A DNA stretch of 64,000 nucleotides from NCBI RefSeq assembly GCF_002795245.1, contig NZ_PGVG01000017.1:87518-151517 (forward strand), given 5' to 3'. Position numbers and translations under genes: made by a program. Shown in pieces: positions 1 through 7,882 of the stretch. The notes beneath the pieces are model-generated. The model worked only from the letters and a program-made list of their open reading frames with translations, was not told the origin of the DNA and did not search any database. Position 1 is the first letter of the stretch. Each line of letters starts with the position of its first letter. Source of the stretch: Bradyrhizobium forestalis (GTDB taxonomy: Bacteria; Pseudomonadota; Alphaproteobacteria; Rhizobiales; Xanthobacteraceae).

Positions 1-490
1 CGGCCGCCTTCGCGTCGCGCAGCAAGGCGACGGAAGGCGCCCCATCCATCGCGAGCAGGGAGCCGACCCCGCCGAGATGCAGAATCCTGCTCCGGCAGGC
101 GGCCTTCTGCGTTTCGGGTGCGATACGCCAGCGGGCGGAGGCGCCCCTTGCATGCATGACCGGACGCGAGCCGTCGGGCCGGATCGGTAGGATCGTGGCC
201 GAGGTCGGACTGTCGGCCATCCGTTCCATCAGGGAGATGTCGATGCCTTCACGCTCGAGCGCGTTCAGCATCCAGTCGGCCTTCTCGTCGGAGCCGACGG
301 CGCCGACCGCGAGCGCGTTCAGCCCGAGACGGGCGCAAGGGACGACCGTTCCGCCGGCGGTGCCTGCGACCGCGAGCCGAATTTCTTCGATCAGCAAGCG
401 GCCGCCGCCGGGCGGAATCTCGGTCACCGGGACGCCCAAAATATCCAGAATATAAGTGCCGCAGACGCTGACGTCGTGAGTGTAGGCCAT
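1..490 (-). CDS. PfkB-family carbohydrate kinase, C-terminus cut by window edge
   Basis: I translated this myself from the ATG at 490; 163 residues are visible and the rest lies beyond position 1. The start MAYTHDVSVCGTYILDILG, the glycine-rich stretch around residues 43-48 (AGTAGG) and the following GLNALAVGAVGSDEKADW are typical of the N-terminal lid and sugar-binding part of the ribokinase/PfkB fold. Such enzymes phosphorylate sugars or nucleosides with ATP in the cytoplasm. It is the last visible gene of the minus-strand operon that starts at 6484, 32 bp after the aldolase gene. A kinase next to a class II aldolase suggests phosphorylation followed by C-C cleavage. The substrate cannot be read from the sequence. 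Confidence 0.82.
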   Translation of the reverse strand, partial: MAYTHDVSVCGTYILDILGVPVTEIPPGGGRLLIEEIRLAVAGTAGGTVVPCARLGLNALAVGAVGSDEKADWMLNALEREGIDISLMERMADSPTSATILPIRPDGSRPVMHARGASARWRIAPETQKAACRSRILHLGGVGSLLAMDGAPSVALLRDAKAA

Positions 491-522
491 GAGCTCTCGC
501 AGGACAGTGGTTTGATCGTGAT

Positions 523-1215
523 CTAGCTTGACCGCTGGGGAGTCTTGGGCGTGCCGTCGTTGTCGCGCAGCCCGTACTGTCCCCATCGCTTCAGGATGCT
601 GTCGATCTCCTTATCCGGCAGCAGCGGGGGAGAGCCAAGTTGAAGACAGCCGTGATATTGCTTGGCGAGCACCTCGACCTCCACCGCGAGCCACATGGCC
701 TTGCGCAGGTTGGGACCGATGGCGATCAACCCGTGATGTGCGAGCAGGCAGGCGCGGCGATAGCGAAGCGCGTGCAAGGCCGCCTGCGACAGCTCCGCAG
801 TGCCGTATTGAGCGTAAGGCGCGCAGGGAATATCGTTGCCGCCGGCCGCGGCGATCATGTAGTGAATGGCGGGGATCGGGCGATTCATGATCGCGATGAT
901 GGTGCAGAAGATCGGGTGCGCGTGAACGACGGCGCCAACCTCCGGCTTCGATCTCAGGATGTCGAGGTGAAAACGCCATTCCGTCGACGGGACGTTGCCG
1001 GCCGACGCGGTCCATGAGCCATCCCACTTCATCGCGACGATGTCCTCCGGCTTCATGCGGTCGTATGGAAGACCGGACGGCGTGAGCAGGATGCCGCCCT
1101 CGGTTCGGACGCTGATGTTCCCGGAGGTCCCCTGGTTGATGCCTTGCGCCGCCATCTCGCGACACGCGTCGATGATGGACTGACGAAGCTCGAGCTCTGC
1201 CTGACGGCCGGTCAT
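523..1215 (-). CDS. class II aldolase/adducin family protein (L-fuculose-phosphate aldolase-like)
   Basis: 230 aa, about the usual family length. The family motifs are in order: NQGTSGNIS (27-35), TPSG (45-48), STEWRFH with Glu79, HAHP with His98 and His100, and AHHG with His161. In L-fuculose-phosphate aldolase the equivalent Glu is the catalytic acid/base and the three His bind zinc, so the active site looks complete. Such enzymes cleave a ketose or sugar phosphate to dihydroxyacetone phosphate plus an aldehyde; related members are epimerases or decarboxylases. It lies 19 bp after the hotdog gene and 32 bp before the PfkB kinase in the same operon, so a kinase-aldolase pair is likely. Confidence 0.88.
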   Translation of the reverse strand: MTGRQAELELRQSIIDACREMAAQGINQGTSGNISVRTEGGILLTPSGLPYDRMKPEDIVAMKWDGSWTASAGNVPSTEWRFHLDILRSKPEVGAVVHAHPIFCTIIAIMNRPIPAIHYMIAAAGGNDIPCAPYAQYGTAELSQAALHALRYRRACLLAHHGLIAIGPNLRKAMWLAVEVEVLAKQYHGCLQLGSPPLLPDKEIDSILKRWGQYGLRDNDGTPKTPQRSS

Positions 1216-1234
1216 TCGCTGCCTCCACGCTCGT

Positions 1235-1999
1235 TCATGCCATTGCTCCGAGCTGAACCTGCCGGTCGACCAGCAGCCACGTGGTTCGCGCTATCGCCAA
1301 CACTTCCTGCTCCGAACTCAGCAGAGCGCTCTCGGCAAAGAGCTTGCGGCCCTCCCGCCCGGTCGGCCACGCCACCACCACACCTCGATCTCCGGGACGC
1401 GGCCGGCGATCGATCCGTGCTGCCATGCGTCCGAGCAGGGCCGTCTCGTCACCGTTCAATCCCAGGTGACGTGCTGCCACGCTGCAGTAGCCGGTCGGGC
1501 AATCGAGAGCGGCCCAGACGAATTCGGGCGCGACATAGCCGTCCTCGCCGGACAGACTGCCATGAGGTACCCAAGAGGCCGCGAACACGACGGGCTTGCA
1601 CGGCACTTCCCCCGCCTGCAACGGACCTGCGAAGATCCGGAGACCGTCGCCATGGCCGCGCGCGGGGCCGCAGACGAAGCACGTCGGGAGGTTGTGGGTC
1701 TGCTCGTCGTAGGGTGTCCTGCCGACCGCAGCTTCGGCCGCCTCGTAGCTCACCCTGGGAATGTCCGGCACATCGACGCCCGCCACACGCGCTGTCGCGA
1801 GCAGCCTGCCGTTCTCGCGCAAGTCGATCCCGCCCTCGGCCCCCGTCAGGACGTCGAGCGGCCGCTCCAGCGGCGGCGGCGCGCGCAATGTGACTTCGGC
1901 GTTTCCCGCAACGTGCCTTGCGAGACATCCGCAAACATAGCCTCCGTTGCCGGAGTTGGGCGGGCCCCGGAAGCGTCTGTCGATGACCAGCGATACCAT
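1235..1999 (-). CDS. thioesterase-like (hotdog superfamily) protein
   Basis: 254 aa. The N-terminal part (PPNSGNGGYVCG, residues 13-24) and the C-terminal half (FAASWVPHGSLSGEDGYVAPEF and onward) resemble the two halves of a double-hotdog acyl-CoA thioesterase-like fold. Between them is a FVCGP motif (108-112) that is common in uncharacterised proteins of this group. If it is a thioesterase it would release an acid from a CoA thioester, which fits an operon with CoA-transferase subunits. I recognise the family only loosely and no catalytic residue can be assigned with confidence. Confidence 0.6.
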   Translation of the reverse strand: MVSLVIDRRFRGPPNSGNGGYVCGCLARHVAGNAEVTLRAPPPLERPLDVLTGAEGGIDLRENGRLLATARVAGVDVPDIPRVSYEAAEAAVGRTPYDEQTHNLPTCFVCGPARGHGDGLRIFAGPLQAGEVPCKPVVFAASWVPHGSLSGEDGYVAPEFVWAALDCPTGYCSVAARHLGLNGDETALLGRMAARIDRRPRPGDRGVVVAWPTGREGRKLFAESALLSSEQEVLAIARTTWLLVDRQVQLGAMA

Positions 2000-2020
2000 T
2001 GCGATCTGCGTCCGAGGCGT

Positions 2021-2590
2021 TCAGCGTCCCATCGCGAAGAACTCGTCATTCGGACGCATGCTGGTGACGTTGGCGAGGCGGTTCGACATGCCGAAGAATG
2101 CAGCGATGGCCGCAATGTCCCAGACGTCCTCCTCCGTGAATCCGTGTCCCTTGAGATCCTGGACGTCGGAGTCGTCCACCTCATAGGCTCGCGCCGAGAC
2201 CTTCATCGCGAAATCGAGCATCGCCCTTTGCCGCGCGGTGATGTCGGCCTTGCGATAGTTGACGGCGACCTGGTCCGCGATCTGCGGATTCTTCGCCCGT
2301 ACGCGCAGGATGGCGCCGTGTGCGACGACGCAATACTGGCATTGATTGGCGCTGCTGGTCGCGACAACGATCATCTCGCGCTCGGCCTTGGTGATCGGCC
2401 CGGGCTTGTCCATCAGAGCGTCGTGATAGGCGAAGAACGCCCGGAACTCGTCAGGACGATGCGCCAGCGTCAGGAAGACGTTGGGGACGAAGCCGGACTT
2501 CTCCTGAACCGCCTCGATCCGCGAGCGGATATCCTCGGGGAGTGTCGCGATGTCGGGGACGGGAAAGCGGCTGATGGCGGGCGCAGACAT
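2021..2590 (-). CDS. carboxymuconolactone decarboxylase/AhpD-like peroxidase-related protein
   Basis: 189 aa. The AhpD-type signature CQYCVVAH sits at residues 84-91 (Cys84, Cys87, His91), preceded by the acidic helix TKAEREMIVVATS. In AhpD the two Cys are redox active and His and Glu form a proton relay. The length and layout match the uncharacterised peroxidase-related enzyme group of this superfamily. It begins 14 bp after the molybdoenzyme stop codon, so translational coupling in the operon is likely. It may protect the pathway from peroxides or act on a pathway intermediate. Confidence 0.82.
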   Translation of the reverse strand: MSAPAISRFPVPDIATLPEDIRSRIEAVQEKSGFVPNVFLTLAHRPDEFRAFFAYHDALMDKPGPITKAEREMIVVATSSANQCQYCVVAHGAILRVRAKNPQIADQVAVNYRKADITARQRAMLDFAMKVSARAYEVDDSDVQDLKGHGFTEEDVWDIAAIAAFFGMSNRLANVTSMRPNDEFFAMGR

Positions 2591-2604
2591 GTTGCAAGCT
2601 CCTG

Positions 2605-4917
2605 TTAGACCGCCGCGAGCGCGACGAGCGTTTCCTGATAGGCCTCGAACGCGTCGCGCCGATCGACGGCGTAGGGCTCGACTCGCACGAGGCAGGTATG
2701 GGCCGAGCAGCCCTGGCCGAATTGAGACGTGCCGATGTCGAGCGTGAGCACGTTCGGATTGCCGGCGACCTCGAGCCCGCTATTGCCCGTCGGCGTGAAC
2801 CAGGCCCCGGTCGGAAGCACCAGCACGCCCCGACGGACCTTGTCGGTGACCTCTGCCGTCGCAAGGCACTCCCCGCGCCCGTTCCAGATGCGGATCGTCT
2901 GGCCGTCGGCGAGGCCGAGAGCAGCCGCGTCGTCGGTATGAAGGCGAGCCTGTTCACGGCCATTGCGTTTCATGGCCCGGCTCGATGCGCCGGTCTCGAG
3001 CTGACTGTGAAGACGACCGGTCGGCTGGTGCGAGATGAGGTGCATTTGACCGGCGTCGGCGGCATTGCCGAGCCATTCAGCCGGCTCGATCCACGCGGGA
3101 TGCGGGCGGCAGTCGGCATAATCCAACCTGGCCAGGGTCTCACTGCCGAGCACGATCTTTCCGCTTTCGGTCTTGAGCGCATGCTGCTCCGGCTCGTTGC
3201 GGAAGTCGGCCAGGAACGTATGCTCCGTCTTGACCGGGCAGCGGGCATAGCCGGCTTCCCAGAACGCATCGAAATCCGGCATCGCGAAGCCGAAGTGCTC
3301 CGAGGCGTCGCTGCGGCAGGCTTCGTAGAGATACCGGACCCAGCCCATTTCGTCTCGGCCTTCGTTGAAGCGATCTGCCACACCGAGCTTGCCTGCAATC
3401 GCGTTGAATATCTCGAAGTCGGAACGGGATTCGCCCAGCGGCTCGATCGCCTTCTTCATCGCCAGGATGAAGTCGGAGCGCCTGTTGCCGGCAAGATCGT
3501 TGCGCTCGATCGACGTGGTTGCCGGCAGCACGATGTCGGCGCGCTGGGCTGTCGCCGTGAACATCGGGTCCTGTACGATGATCGTTTCGGGCCTCGTCCA
3601 GGCTTCCGACAGACGATTGAGGTCCTGATGATGATGGTAGGGATTGCCGCCCGCCCAATAGACCAGCCGCGTATCCGGATAGGTCCGGATCCCGCCTTCA
3701 TAGCTGAATGGCCTGCCGGGATTGAGCAGCATGTCGCTGATCCGCGCCACCGGGATGAAGCTGTCGATCGGCCTGGTCAGCTGTGAAATAGCTGGAGACC
3801 TGCCGAGGTTGAGTGGGGCCCCCACGCCCCCCAGGGAAGCGTAGCCGTAGCCGACGCCGCCGCCAGGCAATCCGATCTGGCCCACAACCGATGCAAGTCC
3901 GAGCGCCGCCCAGAACGGCTGTTCGCCGTGATGGGCACGCTGGAGGCTCCAGCTCACGGTCAGCATGCTGCGGGTGTCAACCAGGCGCGTGGCGAGCTCA
4001 GCGATCTGCCCCGCATCGAGCCCGCAGATGCTCGCTGCCCATGCGGCGTCCTTGCGTTCGCCATCCGCCTTGCCTCCGAGATAGCCAAGCAGGCGATCCG
4101 AACCGCTGGTGCAGCGCGCGAGGAAATCCGTGTCGTGCCGGCCCGCTTTCACGATCTCGCCGGCAAGGCCGAGCATCAGCGCCGTGTCCGTGTTCGGCCG
4201 GATCGGCCACCATTCGGCATTGACCCAGTCGGGCAGATCGTCCTTCAGCGGCGAGACATGAATGACCTTGACGCCGCGTTCAACGATTTTTCTGAGATAG
4301 GTTTCAAGCCGGTGGCTGCCGATTCCTCCGGCTTCGTTTTGCGCGGTTCGAGGCGACAGGGCACCGAACACCACCAGCGTTTCGGTGTGTTGCGCGATGG
4401 TGTCGAGCGTATTGGCGCGACCGCCGCAGGCGTCGTCGCTGCCCAGCGTGTGCCGCAAGATCACGGGACCTGCCGCGATGGAATATGTGTCGACATGCCT
4501 GGTGAAGCCGCCAACCAGGTTGAGCATGCGCTTCAGAAGCGATGAGGCATGGTGCAAGCGGCCCGAGTTTGTCCAGCCATACGAGCCCGCGAATATCGAC
4601 GCATTGCCGAAGCTGCCGGCCACGCGGCGGATTTCATCCGCAACCAGCGTCGTTGCCTCGTCCCAGCTGACTGGCACGAACTTTTCCCGGCCGCGGCCCC
4701 GACGATCGCTCTTCTCGCGCTTGTCCAGCCAGCCGGAACGAACCATCGGTCGCAGCACGCGGCGCTCCGGGTTCGCCCATTCGGCGATCGAATGGATGAT
4801 CGGGGAAGGTGCCGGATCGTGCTCGAACGGCTGCACGCCCACGATACGCTGCCCCTCGACGAGGATCGTGTACGCACCCCAATGGCTGCAGTGCGGTACC
4901 CGCTTGATCCTTCTCAT
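2605..4917 (-). CDS. molybdopterin-dependent oxidoreductase, DMSO reductase/BisC type
   Basis: 770 aa, the usual length for biotin sulfoxide reductase, TMAO and DMSO reductases. The SYGW motif at 112-115 supplies Tyr113 and Trp115 (Tyr114 and Trp116 in Rhodobacter DMSO reductase), and Ser146 in DTYS matches the serine that ligates molybdenum. No N-terminal [4Fe-4S] cysteine motif and no twin-arginine signal peptide are present, so a soluble cytoplasmic enzyme like BisC is expected. The C-terminal molybdopterin guanine dinucleotide binding domain is visible (HLISHQPTGRLHSQL, then GLADGQTIRIWN). Its start overlaps the CoA-transferase B stop. The predicted reaction is reduction of an S- or N-oxide, or the reverse oxidation. 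Confidence 0.9.
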   Translation of the reverse strand: MRRIKRVPHCSHWGAYTILVEGQRIVGVQPFEHDPAPSPIIHSIAEWANPERRVLRPMVRSGWLDKREKSDRRGRGREKFVPVSWDEATTLVADEIRRVAGSFGNASIFAGSYGWTNSGRLHHASSLLKRMLNLVGGFTRHVDTYSIAAGPVILRHTLGSDDACGGRANTLDTIAQHTETLVVFGALSPRTAQNEAGGIGSHRLETYLRKIVERGVKVIHVSPLKDDLPDWVNAEWWPIRPNTDTALMLGLAGEIVKAGRHDTDFLARCTSGSDRLLGYLGGKADGERKDAAWAASICGLDAGQIAELATRLVDTRSMLTVSWSLQRAHHGEQPFWAALGLASVVGQIGLPGGGVGYGYASLGGVGAPLNLGRSPAISQLTRPIDSFIPVARISDMLLNPGRPFSYEGGIRTYPDTRLVYWAGGNPYHHHQDLNRLSEAWTRPETIIVQDPMFTATAQRADIVLPATTSIERNDLAGNRRSDFILAMKKAIEPLGESRSDFEIFNAIAGKLGVADRFNEGRDEMGWVRYLYEACRSDASEHFGFAMPDFDAFWEAGYARCPVKTEHTFLADFRNEPEQHALKTESGKIVLGSETLARLDYADCRPHPAWIEPAEWLGNAADAGQMHLISHQPTGRLHSQLETGASSRAMKRNGREQARLHTDDAAALGLADGQTIRIWNGRGECLATAEVTDKVRRGVLVLPTGAWFTPTGNSGLEVAGNPNVLTLDIGTSQFGQGCSAHTCLVRVEPYAVDRRDAFEAYQETLVALAAV

Positions 4918-5672
4918 GCGTCAACCGTCCCAAGATCGCGCTGCATCTGCGCGGCGAATTCGGGATAGGTCTCGGCGAGCTCGTCGAACACGCGGCCGCG
5001 GAGCAGGTCGAGTGTCGCTCGATCCGGCAGCGCTGTCTGCCGCGGCTCGGCGTCATGCTCGAACCGAAAGCCGGTCGCTTGCCTGATTTCCGCAAGATCG
5101 TGCCCGGGATGGACACTCTCCAGATGGAATCCCGGTCGCGTCTTGTCGAATCGAAAGAGTCCCTTTCCGGTCAGCAGCGCGATGGGGCCGCCGCTCCGGA
5201 AAACTCCGTCCTGGCTGACGCCCGGGGCACTGATGAAGTCCACCTTCTCGACCAAGACGCGCGGCGTATGCTCCTCACGGAACAGGATGACGCGCGGCAC
5301 GACGAAGTAGAGATAGGCCGATCCGAACGAGCCAGGCCAGCGCACGCTCGAACGCGGATAATCACCAGTCCCGACGAGGTTCACGTTACCGAAGCCGTCG
5401 ATCTGGCCGCCGCCGAGGAAGAACGCATCGATCCGGCCTTGCCCCGCGCAATCGAACAGCTCCGCCGAACCGTTGGTGAAGAAATTGTGCTCGACAGAGC
5501 CGAGGATGGAGATGCGTGGGCCGATGGTACCGCCGGCCTCCTTCATTGCACGCAGCAGCATCGCGCCGGCGGCGGGAATCGGGGAGGACGCCCCGACGGC
5601 GACGTGCCTGACGCCGTCGAGCAGCCGCGCGATCGTGCAAATCAGCACTTCGCGAGGGAGAACTCCGGCCAT
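4914..5672 (-). CDS. CoA-transferase subunit B (GctB/IpdB-like)
   Basis: 252 aa from the ATG at 5672; this start is preferred over upstream in-frame codons because it overlaps the stop of subunit A by one base (TGATG). The protein matches the beta subunit of family I CoA-transferases (VRHVAVGASSPIPAAG, then FFLGGGQIDGFGNVN). In glutaconate CoA-transferase B the catalytic Glu lies in a FESGG-like turn; here that position reads ILGSVEHN, so the Glu seems to be missing, as in IpdAB-type ring hydrolases. That alignment was made by eye. Together with subunit A it should form the heteromeric enzyme. Confidence 0.82.
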   Translation of the reverse strand: MAGVLPREVLICTIARLLDGVRHVAVGASSPIPAAGAMLLRAMKEAGGTIGPRISILGSVEHNFFTNGSAELFDCAGQGRIDAFFLGGGQIDGFGNVNLVGTGDYPRSSVRWPGSFGSAYLYFVVPRVILFREEHTPRVLVEKVDFISAPGVSQDGVFRSGGPIALLTGKGLFRFDKTRPGFHLESVHPGHDLAEIRQATGFRFEHDAEPRQTALPDRATLDLLRGRVFDELAETYPEFAAQMQRDLGTVDA

Positions 5673-6484
5673 CACGCGGGCTCCATCTGCGCCTCGGCCA
5701 TATAGGCGGAGAAACCGTCGGCCGTTCGCGCGGCCTTCGCATAGCGTGCGATCTCCGCGCCGTCGGCCGGATACTCGCCCCACAGACCATAGGGCCATGC
5801 CCCCTGCGGAGCGCGCGCGACTGCCGTGACGTAGAGCGCCGGCAGCACGCCGGCAGCGCTCAACTCGTCGGCGAGCAGATTTTCCTCGACTATTCGTTCC
5901 ACCGTGACCAGAACGGTGCGCGAAGCGTAGGCCATGGCGGCAAGCTCGCGGCGCCGCCCGATCCAGACATTGCCGAAGCGATCCGCCATGGGCACGTGGA
6001 AGATCGCGACGTCGGGCTTGATGGCGGGAATCAGCACGATCGGATCACCTCCGTCCGCCAGCGGATTGTCGACGACGCGCCAATCGTCGCGATGGCGCAG
6101 CAGATCCGTTCCGATCAGCCCGCGAAGCGGCATGAAGGGACTGCCCTTCTGCGCCGCCATGAGGCCCGCATGGATGGCGGGACACGTCGCGTCCTTCAAT
6201 CGAACCGCGCCTTCCTTGACGGCCGCGTTGAACCGGGGCGCTCCACCCGCTTCGCCCAGCGAGACGGCGCTGGTCTCCACCGTCCGGACCAGACCTGCGC
6301 CGACAAGCTGGTCGACCTGCAATCCGCCGGTTGGCACGCAGACGAGATCGAGATCGCCCGCGCCATGCTCGATGATTGGCCGTGTCATGGCCATGGAGAC
6401 GCCGGCGTAATCGACCGGCAGCGCCACGCGCATGCCCGGCTCGATGTGCTTCGCCATTGCGCGAGGCTCGCTCAACACCATCAT
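5672..6484 (-). CDS. CoA-transferase subunit A (GctA/IpdA-like)
   Basis: 270 aa. The family I CoA-transferase alpha-subunit pattern is clear (GAGDLDLVCVPTGG, IKPDVAIFHVPMADRFGNVW, ASRTVLVTVERIV). It is the first gene of the seven-gene minus-strand operon and the putative 27-bp operator lies 15 bp upstream of its start codon. It overlaps subunit B by one base, so the two subunits should be made in equal amounts. The role is transfer of CoA to, or CoA-dependent hydrolysis of, a pathway acid in the cytoplasm. The substrate is unknown. Confidence 0.88.
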   Translation of the reverse strand: MMVLSEPRAMAKHIEPGMRVALPVDYAGVSMAMTRPIIEHGAGDLDLVCVPTGGLQVDQLVGAGLVRTVETSAVSLGEAGGAPRFNAAVKEGAVRLKDATCPAIHAGLMAAQKGSPFMPLRGLIGTDLLRHRDDWRVVDNPLADGGDPIVLIPAIKPDVAIFHVPMADRFGNVWIGRRRELAAMAYASRTVLVTVERIVEENLLADELSAAGVLPALYVTAVARAPQGAWPYGLWGEYPADGAEIARYAKAARTADGFSAYMAEAQMEPA

Positions 6485-6498
6485 CCTCCCCCTGCGTG

Positions 6499-6525
6499 TG
6501 TTCTATATTGTAGAACACTATTCCA
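6499..6525 (-). promoter_or_regulatory. putative IclR operator, copy 1 (catabolic operon)
   Basis: A 19-bp near-perfect palindrome, TGTTCTATATTGTAGAACA, lies at 6499-6517, and its conserved extension (TGGAATA when read on the minus strand) reaches 6525. It ends 15 bp before the CoA-transferase A start codon, where binding would block transcription. The same 27 bases, with two differences, recur at 6687-6713 in the opposite orientation. The IclR-family gene downstream at 10905 is the obvious candidate to bind both. The repeat is seen directly; the regulator assignment is inferred. Confidence 0.75.
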
Positions 6526-6686
6526 AATTATGTTAGGCGGGTTTGGACGGCACTGTCAATCCGGCTTGGTCGGCGAGACCTTTGTTTGCAGAGGTTCACG
6601 CTCGTGCAACCGATCGCTGTAGCGTGCCATTGCGCCGTCATCGGACAGCTCGACTTGACAAGGCGGCGCGCCGCGCCAAGAATAAT

Positions 6687-6713
6687 TGGAATAATGTTCT
6701 ATAATATAGAACA
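6687..6713 (+). promoter_or_regulatory. putative IclR operator, copy 2 (importer operon)
   Basis: The core TGTTCTATAATATAGAACA at 6695-6713 is a perfect palindrome with 9-bp arms around one central base. It is preceded by TGGAATAA, as in copy 1 read on the other strand. It ends 14 bp before the ABC ATPase start codon and is followed by the Shine-Dalgarno-like GGGAGGAAGAG. The mirror arrangement of the two copies gives both divergent operons the same control. Confidence 0.78.
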
Positions 6714-6727
6714 ACTGGGAGGAAGAG

Positions 6728-7882
6728 ATGGGTGAGCCCGCGGCTCTGCGCGCAACGCGCTCCAGCGATGTGAACGTTCGGACGTCGCCGACCGGCCGCC
6801 TCCGGGAACGCGACGCCATCGGATCGAGCATCGCCGTCCGCGACGCGGTGAAACGATACGGCAGCTTTCACGCGGTCGACCGCATCAGCATCGACATCGA
6901 GCCAGGCGAATTCATCACGCTTCTCGGCCCTTCCGGCAGCGGAAAGACGACGCTGCTCAACCTCGTGGCCGGATTCCAGAGCCTCGACAGCGGCGAAATC
7001 CTCGTCGACGGCAAGCCCGTCCACAACGTGCCCACCCACAAGCGCGGCTTCGGCATGGTGTTTCAGAGCTACGCGCTGTTTCCGAACATGACGGTGAGTC
7101 AGAACGTCGCGTTTCCGCTTCGCATGGCGGGCGTCGACCGGGCGACCGCGGAGCGGCGCGTCGCCGAAACGCTGGAGATCATGCGGCTGACGGAGCATGC
7201 GGCGAAATCTCCGTCGCAGATGTCGGGCGGGCAGCAGCAGCGCGTCGCGATCGCCCGCGCCATCGTCAGGAGGCCCAGGGTCGTGCTGATGGACGAACCC
7301 CTCAGTGCTCTGGACAGGCGGCTGCGCGAGTCGATCCAGATCGAGATTCGCGACCTTCATCAAACCATCGGCAGCACGATCCTGTTCGTCACGCATGATC
7401 AGGGCGAAGCCCTGACCATGAGCGACCGCATTGCGGTGCTGAACGCCGGCAAGATCGTTCAAATCGGACGGCCGCTGGACATCTATCGACATCCGACCGA
7501 CCGCTTCGTCGCCTCGTTCGTCGGCGAGAGCAATCTGATCGAGGCGGAGATTCTGCAGAAGCGCGGATCGACGCTGACAATGAAGAACCGCGCGGGATAC
7601 GTGTTCAGCGCTGAGAGCCGGGACACAATCGACGTCGGGCGCGCAACCGTCCTCGTGCGCCCGGAACGCATTGCGGTGTCGAACGAACCAAATGCGAATT
7701 CCACGCCCGTCAGCGTCACGTCTGCAATCTTCCTCGGCGAGATCCTGCGGATCGAGGCGCAAATGGAGGGCGGAGAGCCGCTCCTGATCAGGTGTACCGA
7801 TATGGCCGACCGGCCCCTGCCCGCCGTCGGGGATCGCCTCCACGTGAGCTGGGGCGCCGCGGACTGCTGGGTGCTTGCATGA
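6728..7882 (+). CDS. ABC transporter ATP-binding protein (PotA/spermidine-putrescine type)
   Basis: 384 aa. Walker A GPSGSGKTT (67-75), Q-loop in GMVFQSYALF, signature SGGQQQR, Walker B VVLMDEPLSALD and the H-loop in FVTHDQGEA are all intact. The C-terminal third is a TOBE-type regulatory domain, as in PotA and AfuC. It powers import from the periplasm. An AGGAAGAG ribosome-binding site precedes the start. Its stop overlaps the permease start by 4 bp (ATGA). First gene of the importer operon. Confidence 0.95.
   Translation: MGEPAALRATRSSDVNVRTSPTGRLRERDAIGSSIAVRDAVKRYGSFHAVDRISIDIEPGEFITLLGPSGSGKTTLLNLVAGFQSLDSGEILVDGKPVHNVPTHKRGFGMVFQSYALFPNMTVSQNVAFPLRMAGVDRATAERRVAETLEIMRLTEHAAKSPSQMSGGQQQRVAIARAIVRRPRVVLMDEPLSALDRRLRESIQIEIRDLHQTIGSTILFVTHDQGEALTMSDRIAVLNAGKIVQIGRPLDIYRHPTDRFVASFVGESNLIEAEILQKRGSTLTMKNRAGYVFSAESRDTIDVGRATVLVRPERIAVSNEPNANSTPVSVTSAIFLGEILRIEAQMEGGEPLLIRCTDMADRPLPAVGDRLHVSWGAADCWVLA

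Noticed and set aside
156..455. A 99-aa plus-strand frame opposite the PfkB gene
   Set aside because: It has no family similarity and its composition is typical of antisense frames in GC-rich DNA; the minus strand encodes a recognisable kinase.
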